Shown here one piece after another: positions 39,386 to 50,659 of a stretch of DNA of 64,000 nt; the first letter of the stretch is position 1; each line of letters starts with the position of its first letter. The position numbers were made by a program, and so were the translations under genes. This DNA is from Anarhynchus alexandrinus (taxonomy: Eukaryota; Chordata; Aves; Charadriiformes; Charadriidae), in NCBI GenBank assembly GCA_008711295.1, contig VUYV01000155.1, positions 262,325-326,324 of the forward strand. The letters are read 5' to 3'. The notes beneath the pieces are model-generated. The model worked only from the letters and a program-made list of their open reading frames with translations. It had not been told where the DNA came from and searched no databases.

Positions 39386-40258
39386 TGGTGGGTTGTTGCT
39401 GGCTGGCAGCCAAGAACCCACACAACTGCTCATTCGCTCCCATCCAACTACCCCCCAGCCCTGCATGATGGGGAAAAAGTAGGAAAAACAGGAGCAAGAA
39501 AGCTCATGGGTCAACATGAAGACAGCGAAATCATCCACACATTACTGTCACAGGCAAAACAGATTCAACTTGGGTAATTTGACTTAATTTATTGCCAATT
39601 AATATAAACATTTGATCACTGATTCAGGTAATGGAAACAAAGACAAACATTTAAACACTTAGGGAAAACATGTTTTCTCCCCCTTTCCCAGACTAAGCTT
39701 CACTCAGACACCTCTCCTTCCTCCTTCCTAGTCTTCACTTCCACTGTTATCACTTCAGGCTACACTAAGTCCCTTTGTTGAGGTGAAAGGTGGTGCAGGA
39801 GTTTGGGTCAGAGCATGGTGGTTTCTTCCTTTTGCTCATAATTTCTCATCCTGTTCTTCTACTGCTCCTTCCTTCTTACTTGTTTCCTCTGTGCTGGCAT
39901 GGGTCCTGCAGAGGCTGTAGTTCCTTTGGGGCTTATCCATGGGCCGCGGTCCCTCGGGGTGTATCTGCTCCAGCACGGACTTATCCATGGGCCACAGTCC
40001 CTCTTGGGGTGTTACCAGTTCCACTGAGGATCACCTCTTACTGTTCTGACTGCATTGTTCCTTTTCCTTGGTGTTTTCTCTCCTTTCCTAAATACGTTTT
40101 CATATTCGCAGATGGGCTCAGCTGTGTCCTGTGGTGCTTCCATTGAAACTGGCTAGAACCAGCTGTCTCTAGCATGGAGCAACCTCTGGCTTCTTCTCAC
40201 AGAGGCCACCCCTGCAGTCCCCCCAACTGCCAACACTTTGCCATTTATGCCCAATACA
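39386..40258 (-). mobile_element. Solo LTR of an avian endogenous retrovirus (copy 2 of 3)
   Basis: Begins TGGTGGGTTGTTGCTGGCTG and ends GCCCAATACA, matching copy 1 at 3971-4986 at both edges and in the middle (CAGGCAAAACAGATTCAACT; GGGCCACAGTCCCTC). It is shorter and more diverged, with part of the GC-rich repeat block reduced. Flanks CTACT (left) and TTACT (right) share four of five bases and could be a decayed target-site duplication. No internal retroviral genes adjoin it. Confidence 0.72.
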
Positions 40259-40663
40259 TTACTGTAATATAAATAAATGTATTTTATATAAATATACATA
40301 TGAAATAAATATCTTTTGTGGTAAAGCATTTCTTTCACAATTACATAAAAGCCCTTCTAACAATCTTAAAACGAGATGTAAAGGTAAATGCCTACTCAGT
40401 AACTTATTACCGAGTAACACCCTCAGATTTGAGAGTCATATAGGGAGAGAACAGAACAAGATGAAATAAGTAAGAGAGAGGAGAAGGAGTAGGACGGATA
40501 TGAGATAACAAAAACAGTGAATCCATAAAAATTTCAAACTGCAGGTGAACTGTTGCATTTATTAAGAATCTAACATGAAGTATCTATTTACAAAGGAGCT
40601 GACCTGTATTGTTTCAGTGACGTGCTTCAGAGTCGTGTTAAAGTAACTCCATAGCAAGATGCC
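40259..40663. other. AT-rich non-coding sequence
   Basis: Between LTR copy 2 and the hairpin. Nothing recognised. Confidence 0.5.
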
Positions 40664-40714
40664 TTAGTCCATGAGCCATTGAAATCGGCAGCATTTCAAT
40701 GGTTCATGGACTAA
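40664..40714. repeat. 51-bp inverted repeat: 22-bp arms, 7-nt loop (miRNA-like hairpin or palindromic MITE)
   Basis: The left arm 40664-40685 and right arm 40693-40714 are reverse complements over all 22 positions except one, which would be a G-U pair in RNA. The loop is CGGCAGC. The stem ends sharply: flanking bases do not pair. It begins TTAG and ends CTAA, with TA at each end. That fits a tiny palindromic element flanked by the TA of a mariner-type target, and such palindromes (for example human MADE1) are known sources of microRNA genes. The arm and loop lengths also fit a short pre-miRNA-like stem, although animal pre-miRNAs usually have some mismatches and a longer stem below the mature region. 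Existence of the hairpin is directly visible; its function is inferred. Confidence 0.9.
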
Positions 40715-42780
40715 CACCTGCAGAATTTTCTTGTCCAGTATCCATTTCAGGGCCTATAAGTCAACAGAGATACAGGGGACAACAGGCATTATACATTGCT
40801 GCCTTTCATTCATAATTCACAGTTCTCTCATTTGTGGCACCAAAAAGGCTTAAAAGTCTTTTCCTCAACATGGAAGGACGTAAAGAATGTCTGGCTCAGA
40901 AGTGTGGCTGCAACATGGTGGAGTTTGCTTCATTTTGGTTTGACAGCAACACGAAAGTGCCTGCAGGATTTTGTTCACTGCAAAACTTAACTTTGTGACT
41001 TTCCGTTTTAAAATATGGCTGATTGCTTCTTCATTCAGATTTCACCAAGCATAATACTCTCTCACTAGCTAAATCTAATTCCGAATGCTAAGTGCTAAAC
41101 CAAGCCCTGCTCAACAATCAGTAAATTGCGATGCAACCATCAAAGGATATGGTCCCTACACTTAGTTTTCCTGATGCCTCTCAGTTGTATAGAGGCTGTC
41201 ATTATATGTAGTGGGGATCTAATTGAACCAGTGCATAGTGGCGGAAAATTACAGTCCTGATAGTGAAATAAGAGCTGATACGATTTTGCAGCGGTACCAG
41301 CACTATTCAAATCTCATAATGTTAGAGGAAGGTAATTGCCAGGATTGATGGAGGATGCTCAAATGTATATTGAACTTTGCATGTTTGATATCTACTCTTA
41401 AAATGGAACTTTTATATTCAGGGCCTCTCAAAACTGCTGGTGCATCATAGATAAAACTTTTTTTCATCAGTGTCATTGACATTCATCACAATAGGTCACT
41501 TAGCACTCAAAACATTTGGGGATATTTTTCCAAACCTGAGGATTCTTCCAAATTGTATTATCACTCCTTTTGTGTTTTTGGACTTGTGCTTCCATAGCTC
41601 TCTAGAAATACAGGAAGAAGAGATTTCAGATTATCTGACTTTTCACAGTTCTTGCTTTGTCTAGTGGCCATAACTAAAATAAAGAAATAAATGTCTCTGC
41701 ATGTTTCAAAATCCTTAATTGTTACTTTAAATTAATCCTTAAACTTGTAGTTCAGCAGACATTTTCAAAATTTCAGTGAGGAAAATAAAGCCTGTAATAC
41801 ATGTCTACTCTTCCTGTTAGATTTAGTAGCTGATCATATTCATAGACAGTAGTTTCCTATAATAATAACAAAATAGTGTGTAGTCCCTGTATCTGAAATA
41901 TTTTTAAGAATATGTTGCATTAAGCTTTGGGGTTGGTTTATTACAAATGTCTTGCTGGCATAAAGAGTGGCATAAAAAAGTCCAAGGTTAGATGTGAAGG
42001 GAGACAGGAAACGGCAGCCTTGGATAAACTTTTGTGCAGGACCAAAAGGTGAGATGGAATTGAGAGAATGAAGTATCACCAGCATTACAAGGTGTTTTGT
42101 AAGTAAGAATGAGAAGTCTTGGGAATGCCAAGGTTCATATCTATTAATGTACGGGAGGCTTCATGGTACAAGTTTTAAGATCTATAAACATTGCTAAGCT
42201 TAACTCCTAATCCTTTCAAGAGGAGCTAGTTGTATATATAGTTTCCTAAATACTTGTGTATCATGGCCAAAGGGCTTCTGAGGTGGGCACCCAGAATGAA
42301 ATACTGAGTAAGTTAAGTACAAAACTTTCCTGTCTCTAGTGTTTATGCAGAGTTGGGTGTCTCTGGATGATGCCTCAGGGCATCAGCTTGCCGGTGAGGA
42401 ACTGGCTAAAGATTACCCTGAGGAAATGCTTAGAATCAGGGTTTATCTGAAAAGGTCTTGGGTGTCTCTATCCTCTTCAGGTCTAGTGTCCATAAATCCT
42501 CCTAAGTTTGCGAACCTGTGAAAAATGAAAGAGATCCTAATGTGAGGAAAATGCAATCTCACCTTTTGCGTTATTACCGAGACACAGGTCCCATAGCTTA
42601 TCTGCTTTTTAGGTATTCAAACTTCTATCTCATTTGCTACTCTTTCAACACTCCTGCTGAATCTGTGTCACTCTGCAGCAAAGAAGACGCGCTGTACAGG
42701 GAGAGCTGGTGCCTTAGAAGGGCATCCCAGCATGCCGGCACACTGAAGAATGAGGCATCAAGCAAGAAAGATATGCTGCA
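40715..42780. other. Non-coding sequence
   Basis: No gene supported. The word TTGGGTGTCTCT occurs twice (42353-42364 and 42458-42469) in a stretch of otherwise unremarkable sequence. Confidence 0.5.
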
Positions 42781-42827
42781 TAGCCCAGCGATTAGGATAC
42801 TAAGGAAGGTGTCCTGGGTTCTACTCC
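42781..42827 (+). repeat. tRNA-like box A / box B pair, probable old tRNA-derived SINE head
   Basis: TAGCCCAGCGA (42781-42791) fits the RNA polymerase III box A consensus TRGCNNARYNG. GGTTCTACTCC (42817-42827) fits box B GGTTCGANTCC at all but one position. Start-to-start spacing is 36 bp, in the tRNA range. Flanking sequence does not fold into an obvious cloverleaf acceptor stem, so a working tRNA is unlikely. A degenerate tRNA-derived SINE of the ancient amniote type fits better. The extent of the SINE body is not resolved. Confidence 0.5.
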
Positions 42828-45800
42828 TGTGAATATACATGCATTTTAGACCACCTACTTCAGAACCAGTTATTTTCAGACATCACGAACTTCTGATCAC
42901 ATCAACTTCTGATTATTAGCCCTTCTGTTGGTTACTTTCACTTGCAGAGATGAAAACAAACTGTTTAAAACTTCTTCACATAACCCCTTTGTTTAAAAAG
43001 TGTTTCAACTCTGATGAGGCCTTAAGCTTCTCCTTTATTTCCCCCTTATTTTAATTTATTGCTAGGCAATATTCAGGATGGCCTCAGAATCATGGGATCT
43101 GACAGAAGTTTGCATTCTTTAGAAGGCAAACTCCACGAAATCAGTTGCAAACTCTTAAATAAAAATCGACCCCGTGTCATATAAGAAGCTGCACAACAAA
43201 ACAACCAATTCCATGTGATGTTCATAAAAGCCTCTCAAATGTAACCCTCAGCACAGAGTTGTGCAAAGCTGCTCAAAAACGAAATTCATATATCATGGAA
43301 AGCACTTGAACTCTTTTGTGTTTGCTCTTGGATCAAGTTGACAGGATGGCAAAAAAATACTTTTCTTTGTTCCCACCATGTCTAAAGCTCGTAATGTCTC
43401 TTGTGCACTTAAAAAACCCTAATATAAGTTATTCCTTCCCCCTACAATTTCCGTTCGTTATTCTGCCAATGCTGGACTAATCAGGTCACTGCACAGAATA
43501 CTGCAACAGCATTGCTGCCGTGCACCAAGTTAATATGGGCAGAGTCGTAATAACAGCTCCAACATTTACCTCACAGGAACCTACAAAAATGTTCCAGTGA
43601 TGTAACCATTTTAGACTGGCAAAAAAACCCTCTCAGGAGTTATGAAAATACATATTCTGTGTTTAAGCACAGTAATGATGTTCCAAAGATACAATGGACA
43701 AATGTTATGCTAAGTAGTTTCAACTGCATGTTCAAGAACTTTTTTGAAAGCCTCTTGTACAGCTGTACAATTTAGAAAAGTAATACAATTAAGAAAAGCA
43801 ACTGAAGCTTTAGTCTGTCTACTAAATTTTACTTTTTGAAATTAAGATGCCATAAAAGTGCTTGAAATCTCAAAAATTTAATGTTTTGCCAATTACTAAA
43901 TCAAAGTGACAAATAGCTAAATAGAGCTATTTAAATCTCCTCAACTGACAGCCTAAATTTCAGTCTCATGAAGTCTGAAGCTGCAGAAATACCAACATCA
44001 TCTAAAAGAATATTAATAAAAAGAATGTCAGTGGAGTTTGAACTAGAGTGCTGCTGCCAGTGGCAGAAATGTTTCAAGGTTTTTCTAGCGTGGCCATTTC
44101 AGAACTAATACTACTGTAACTTTAATTAATTTAGTTTTAAATTTGCTTCTTAAATTTATTTAAGTGAGCATACTTAGCACTAGAAACTCCCTTATATCTC
44201 TATGATTTATTTAAAGATGTTTCTAGGTCAGTTTTCTTCATCAGTCTCTACTGCATTAAGTGCAAGTCGGTTCATTGTTTCTATTCCATTTTCACATGTG
44301 AAATGTCCATGTGCAGTATTCTATTGATTTTAAGCAGTTTTGCACATTTGACTGCATTTTCCTTTTGTTCAAAAGTCAATTTTCTTTCCTTCATTATTGA
44401 GGAACAGTTATACTTTTCAGAGACAGATAAGGGAAGAAAGCTGAATGGTTAAATTATTACATTATCAGACATAAGATGTGTCCACGTTGTGAAGATATTG
44501 GTTATGTGTCGTGATAGAATAGCTGACTAGAGCAACTTTCTAAAAAAAACTTTCTGAAAAAACAGGCAATCCCTTCCATGTTATTTCCTGTGTTGGCCTT
44601 CAATGCAGCTGAAGTTAATCAGCCAGGTCCTATCTGTCCTATACCAACAATATTCTGGGAGGCTTACTGCCTTTCTACAGTCTACAAAATATCTCCTCCT
44701 TGTTATAGTTGCAAATATTCCTGATATAGTCCAAAGAACGCTCATCACTGTGTAAATAATTCATAAAGTGCTGTGGAATAGCTTTAGATGAATTTTATCC
44801 TGTAAGCTTGTTATTTTCCCTTTTCCCCTTCATTTTCTGCTCAGTATTTTTCTTCATGGCAATTTGTTTTGTAGCTTTTTACTAGGCTGCTTTCATAGTG
44901 AAAGTAATGGAACTATACTGGGCTGGTTTCTAAAGCTTCTCATCTATCATACCCATTCCTGCAACTTTATCTGTTGAAGTAAGCGTCCCTGTTACCGAGT
45001 ATACTAGCAGCTCATTGTCAGCTGCAGGAAAACTAATCTCAGCCTTGAATGAACGCATCTAGTGACATACACAAAACTTGGAGAGAAAAGTGTGGATTGT
45101 ACAAAGAAAGAGAAAAAGACAAGCACCAAGAAGCCCACGCAGTTGCAGCATCTTTCTAAGCTGTAGGCTTAATTTCTGAAACAGTTTATTTTTACAGCAT
45201 GATTTATAGGAGGTTTGGTTTGGTTCAGCTAACAGGTCACAGGTGGGTATCTAACTGCCCGCCACAAGTTGCCAGCAGCCTTGTGAATCCCTTTGCTGCC
45301 TCCCTATCTCTTGGCCAAGGTATCTTTGTCCCTGGTCTGCTGCAGCCCAGGCTCGGCACAGCAACTAGCTCACATCACACCGCACTGCCTTGGGTGACAC
45401 TCGTGCTCAGTGACACCAATCTTTTAGGACAGAGACTGTGAAAGAAGGGATTTAACTCTCTTCTGCATTGATAAAGTCCCACCCATCCACAATGAAGGCT
45501 TCAAGATGGGTGGATGGCAGCTATTGAAGACTTCAGTGTTCTTCAGATTAAGTTTGCTCATACTCAGTATCATGTGTCTACTCCTTACAGGCACCAGACC
45601 AGTGAATATACCCCACAGGACTTTACGTCTGATTATTTGTTTCTGCGTTACCATACCTACTCAGGAAGAAATCTCACTTATGGTAACTACTCAACAATTG
45701 TTAGTTTGGTTCTAGTAATCCTTCCTCTCTGCAGTATTATCATTACTTTTGTTATCCTGTTGTACCTTAACATTAACAGACAGTGAGCTTTGATGTATCT

Positions 45801-46429
45801 ATATTTCTCTATATATCTGTTTTAGTACTTTCCGCATTAAAGTTCTTTTTCATTTCCTTGTCAGATTCTAGTACAATGTGAATACATCATTGTAACAATT
45901 TTAACTTGCCTTGTGTATTCTTTTATTGTTTGTCTTTAATAGATTTATTTGAAATATCTTCAAAGTGTGCTGATTTTTGTCCTTTTCCCTCAATATCCTT
46001 CCACAATTTTTTTTCTCCATCCTCTCTGCTTGTTGTTATAGTCTCCCTTGTCTTCTTTCCTCCAGATATGTTTGCATTATTCACACAGATTCACTACCTT
46101 AAATATCTTTTGCCTGCTTATTTAGGAATACTACATTTTGGTACACTCTGCGTGCCTCTTATTTTCTGTTACTGACATGAATTTTGCTTGTAGCTTCTGA
46201 TATAATACCATTTTTCAATATATCTTTCTCATCCGTTATTGTCCCTCATAGTACTATCTTCCTTAACTTTCAATTTCTTTAAAAATTTGATTTTCTAAAG
46301 AGAAATATTTGTCTTTGGGGAATCCTTTAAGTAGTTCTTTGTGTTGAAAACTGAAAGATATATATCAGAGATTAGAGGTCGGCATGTAACTGTTAGTTTA
46401 TGTGATCATCTTCATGAACACGAAGGAGC
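42828..46429. other. AT-rich non-coding stretch
   Basis: No gene or transposon recognised. A perfect 16-bp palindrome TTGTACAGCTGTACAA lies at 43755-43770. A weak exon-like segment is listed at 45591-45682. Confidence 0.5.
45591..45682 (+). other. Exon-like segment (weak candidate)
   Basis: A 3' splice-like context (CTACTCCTTACAG, ending 45590), a 92-bp segment open in one frame within a 90-codon frame, and a donor-like TG|GTAACT at 45682/45683. The peptide is unfamiliar. The wider frame (45514-45786) ends in a hydrophobic stretch after a possible N-glycosylation site (NYS), which may be chance in T-rich DNA. Confidence 0.1.
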
Positions 46430-46858
46430 CCAGGGAAACAATAACAGTTAGGGGAACTCCAACAACCTCCTCAGAGCAATAGGAGCCTTCCCGTGCAATC
46501 CCAAGAGAGTCTCAGCCTGTGGCCCCAGGATGGCACCCACCAACCTGGTCCCTCTGTCAACCAATGGGATGTGATTATGGCCTTTGGAGCCATAAGAGTC
46601 ATTATAGGATGTCAGAAAGAGACTGACAAGGCAAGATTTATTGTGGGATGTTCAGGGGAAGGACCAGAAGTGAAGAAAGGGGAGGATCAAAGAGGGCTGG
46701 CGAGGAACAAGCAAGGGAAAACAAAGGAAAAAGGGGATTAAAAATGATCAGTCGTGTGTGCAGTCAACATGGTTGTCTGGCCATTCCCTAGACCTGATCA
46801 CTGCAGTCTGTCCTGTTTTCTCATTACACTCCATTCCTAACTATTTTCCGGGGTGCAG
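46430..46858 (+). mobile_element. Probable LTR-retrotransposon-derived segment, left part
   Basis: GC-richer sequence than its surroundings, with blocks I associate with bird LTR elements (CTGATCACTGCAGTCTGTCC, 46794-46813; TTCTCATTACACTCCATTCC, 46818-46837). It is interrupted at 46859 by CR1 and seems to resume after 47052. No retroviral protein motifs. The assignment is from memory of bird repeats and is uncertain. Confidence 0.35.
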
Positions 46859-47052
46859 GACCTGTTGGAGCGGGTCCAGAGGAGGCCACGAAGATGATCA
46901 GAGCGCTGGAGCACCTCTGCTATGAGGACAGGCTGGATGGGGTTTTCAGTAACCTGGTCTAGTGGAAGGTGTCCCTGCCCATGGCAGGGGGTTGGAACTA
47001 GAAGGTCTTTAAGGTCCCTTCCAACTCTAACCATTCTATGATTCTATGATCT
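46859..47052 (+). mobile_element. CR1 LINE fragment with internal deletion
   Basis: Starts GACCTGTTGGAGCGGGTCCA (the [11 protein letters not shown] region with a small deletion). It reaches GAGGACAGGCTG at about 46933, then joins directly to GATGGGGTTTTCAGTAACCT just before the ORF2 stop. The 3' UTR and ATTCTATG octamers follow. Compared with the copy at 9172-10608, about 280 bp is missing. The two ends of the missing piece both carry AGGCTG there (10203-10208 and 10482-10487), so the deletion probably arose between these short direct repeats. Confidence 0.9.
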
Positions 47053-47545
47053 CTATCCTGTGTGCACCTGTGTGTTGGGGCATTTGAGTGCAGCAGCTGG
47101 AGTGGGACAAGGGGTCTCAGGGATCTGCGTGTCTATGGTGGCAGCGACTGGAGAGACCACAGAATGTGTGCATTGTGTGTAGGTGTGTATGTCAGTGTGT
47201 AGTCACTGGTGTGCGTCAAGCTGGACTAGCCAGTGAGTAAGATAAGAGGCTTAGCAGCTGGGTATTGGAGCGGCCATAAGTCTGGGCTGGATCCTGGAGA
47301 GACCAGGGGGTCTGAGAGTTGGCTACCTGAGGGACCAGAGGGTCCATGCGAGATACTGGAGAGACCATGGGGTCTGAGATGGGCTACAGGAGGGTTCATA
47401 GATCTGAAACAGCTAGTAGAGCATGTGTTGCTTGTGTCTATGTGGGATTTGCAAAATCTCTTAATGCACTGTTAAGTGAATGGGAAATTTATCATTGGCT
47501 TCAATAGGAGTGGATTCCAGCCAGGAAAAAGCACAAACCTTTTGA
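47053..47545 (+). mobile_element. Probable LTR-retrotransposon-derived segment, right part
   Basis: Continues the GC-richer segment beyond the CR1 insertion. It contains a loose tandem arrangement of TGGAGAGACC-type units (near 47149, 47294, 47360 and related words) and TGTGT-rich words. The same unit occurs near 53190 and 53245 downstream of another LTR-like sequence. No protein motif. The right edge is arbitrary. Confidence 0.35.
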
Positions 47546-48050
47546 GAATCAAATAATTTTTCAGACTGCATTTTGTTGGAAAACATCTGTCTTTGAAAAT
47601 CTACCAGCTGTTCAAAATGTGCAGTCTCTCACATTCACACCCTGTCCTGTTACGCTATTTTGGGCTTTACTCTCCTCTCATGCTTGTTTTACAAGCTGTG
47701 TATAATAGAATAATTCTTGATTTATACCAGCATATCTGAGAAAAGAATCACTTCCCAAATGTTTTCTATTAATTAATTGACAGAAAGTGTATACTAATTT
47801 AACAGGGAAAGTTAATGAGTAGCTTTAGTTATCTGTGATTTTAACAAGAAAGCTGGTATTATTCATACCGCATTTATGCTATACGAATACTACTAGTGCT
47901 CTCAGATGTTCCAAGCTATATGAGATATTTTCTTTTGCTTGCTTTTATCAGCGCTGAAGAATAGATTGGCAAATTTGATCACCTTGTGTACAGCAAGGAT
48001 TAAAAAATCTTTTCTATCCCTTCTCTGGAAAACCTGAGAATTTGTTACTG
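47546..48050. other. AT-rich non-coding sequence
   Basis: Nothing recognised. Confidence 0.5.
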
Positions 48051-48246
48051 AATCATAGAATCATAGAGTATCTCAATTTGGAAGGGACGCATAAGGTTCA
48101 TCGAGTCCAACTCCCTTCTCTTCGCAGGACCACCTAAAGCTAAACCATAGGACTAAGAGCATTGTCCAGATGCTCCTTGAATTCTGACAGATTTGGTGCT
48201 GTGATCTCTTCCCTGGGGAGCCTGTTCCAGTGACTGACCAATCCTC
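48051..48246 (-). mobile_element. CR1 3' fragment
   Basis: Antisense CR1 tail starting AATCATAGAATCATAGAGTA, then TTTGGAAGGGACGCATAAGG, GAGTCCAACTCCC and the coding remnant GGGGAGCCTGTTCCAGTG. 5'-truncated near 48246. Confidence 0.9.
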
Positions 48247-50217
48247 AAATGTGTTGGCATTGTTCAATATATCTGTAATCTGTAAATTTAAACATGGGAA
48301 ATCAAATTATTTAGTCATCAGATGTTTTACAGTGTTGCATATTGCAACATTTGGTTTGTATTTACTGATAGTTTTAAGAGATACTTCCCTCACTCTCCAT
48401 GCTGGTATACATGTATAGTTCTTAATGATTATGGCAGTTCTAATGTTTATTTTAATTCTTTATTTAACTACATAAAATGTCAATCTAATTGCAGACATTT
48501 CTGGAGGCTTCCATTTTCTGTCAATATTGCAGAGTCTCAGAATGTCAAGAAAAATAATTCCTAGTTATAGAACCTCAGAAATACAGGTCCAGAACAACTG
48601 TTTTATTCAATGTTTCTTTATAATTTCCGTTTATCTCATGGTTTTAAATATGTATTTTTGTGTGTGTGTGTATATACATACTTTATACATGACTGGGAGT
48701 AACTTTGCATGGAACACTGGTAAATCTGCAGTTGCAACTTTGAAGTGCTTGAAGCATAGAATGCAAGAATGAATAATTCCTAAGCGGAGTCCCAGAAGCA
48801 ATAAATAGAGTCTTGCACTTTGCATTACTTTAATTTAAATTCCTGCAAAAGATTTCAGGAATATTTTACTGAAAGCAATTTCTTATTTCAATGTCTTTGT
48901 TTTTAACGATAGCACGAGTAGATTGAAAATGTTTTGCTTATGTCCAGTGTGTTCACATTTTCTTTGCTTCTTACATTCTTAAAAATATATTTTTGGGTTC
49001 CACATTTGCAAGTTATGTATCTAGTAAGAAGTTTTGCGTAATAGTATAGCAAGATTTAATATTTTCATTACTATAGCGACTTAAAATTCCATATTTATTA
49101 AAAATGGATATTAATTGAGAAACTGATTATTCATTAATGTCCAGAAAGGTCTTCTCTAACTTCAAAAGTGTCACCTCTCCCAAAACTTTCTAATGCCTCT
49201 TGAGACTCTGAAAATATATATATAAAAAATTCATTACACAAGTCTCTCTCCTCAAAATTAAAAAAAAGCAACAAAAACTTGAGTGTAAATTTCTGAGCTG
49301 AAGGAACAGCTGAAGGAGCTCTCCTTTAATTGCAACAGCAGCACTTGTTCCAACCCTCTCAAATGTTCAGCTAATTCCACAGCAGAGTTGTTAACTGAGA
49401 AGACCAGATCACATTATCAATGAGCAGCTTCCTATATCACACCCCGCACTTCCTCACCTTTAATCTGTCCATCCTGCTCACCAAAAGCAATCTAACTGCA
49501 GTAGCACACATCTCAGCGGTGTGTAATTTAATCTTAGGAAGGTGCACTCAGGCACGTTTGGCGCACAGCATGGAAGGAGCGGGAGGCGGACCCAGTCAGC
49601 TGTAACTGGGAACCACAACATAATGTGAGAAGTTGCCTGCTGAGCAGGAAATCTCACAGGTAGGCCAGGCAGATTCCTGTCTGGCTTCCTATTTGACTCA
49701 TGCCCAGGGAGCACGAGCGATCAGGAGCACTGCCATCAGGATGTGCAAACTAATGCAAGGCAATTAATGTGGGGATTGGCATGGGAGGGGGTGGATAGGG
49801 GCCCGGAGCTGCTGCTCAAGGTTGCTGAAGGGATGGTGAGGTGCCGAAGGATGGTGTCCCCTGCAGGTGGGGAATGTTATCCCCTGCAGTCTATGCCACG
49901 TCAGAGGCCTGAACCCGGACTGCACTCCCAGATACAGATTTTTTCTACTGAGGGCATATAGGTACATATTGCTAAAGGAAGTATATCAGCCACTGTGTAT
50001 ACTTAATTTAAATTTAGATTTAGAAAGAAGAATTTGGAACTGGAAGGGCTCTCCTGAAGCATGAAGACCAGCCCCAGCTGCTATAGCAGGCAACTGCTTC
50101 ATCATAATTCCTTTAACTATCTTCAAGATAGAGCTTAATCAGCTTATTAGGTTTGAATTCCCCCTTGCCTGCTCTGAGTGTCACTTCTCTGATGGTTAGA
50201 AGTGTTATAATTTAGAA
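48247..50217. other. Non-coding sequence
   Basis: Mostly AT-rich, with a short GT/TA repeat at 48658-48680 and a mildly GC- and CpG-richer part at 49500-49920. No gene supported. Confidence 0.5.
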
Positions 50218-50386
50218 ACATAGAATCATAGAATGGTTTAGGTTGGAAAGGACTTTGAATATCATCGAGTTCCAACCCCCCTGCCATTGGCAGGGACACC
50301 TCCCACTAGACCAGGTTGCCCAAGGCCATGTCCAGCCTGGCCTTGAACACCTCCAGGGATGGGACCTCACAACCTCTCTGGGCAAC
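50218..50386 (-). mobile_element. Short, young CR1 3' fragment
   Basis: Antisense of the last 169 bp of a CR1: octamers, 3' UTR and the C-terminal coding end. By eye it is roughly 95% identical to the corresponding part of the copy at 9172-10608, so both belong to one subfamily. 5' truncation is sharp after CTCTCTGGGCAAC. Confidence 0.95.
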
Positions 50387-50659
50387 AAGAGGTTACAACC
50401 GAATTTAATTTATGGGCAGTTTATATGCATCATGTTCTTGTGCCAACATCATCCTTTACCTTAAATGGGGCAGTTTTTTTCTCTCCTGAAGTTTACGTAT
50501 GTAATGTAGGTTGTGAGAAAGTGATTTATCTCCTCAGTTATATCTTCTCTTACCCTTTGTTTTGCAGGAAAAAGAAGTAAACCCATTTTTCTTCTTCAAA
50601 ATAGTCATCCTGTTCCCCACAGCTTCCTAGAAGCATTATCGTGTCGAATCTACTTCAGT
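50387..50659. other. Non-coding sequence
   Basis: Nothing recognised. Confidence 0.5.

Noticed and set aside
43755..43770. 16-bp palindrome TTGTACAGCTGTACAA
   Set aside because: Real, but too short and AT-rich to stand out in 64 kb without conservation evidence.
45514..45786. 90-codon frame with a C-terminal hydrophobic stretch, possibly a small membrane protein
   Set aside because: T-rich DNA readily gives hydrophobic frames; no conserved motif. Only the internal exon-like segment was kept, as a weak candidate.
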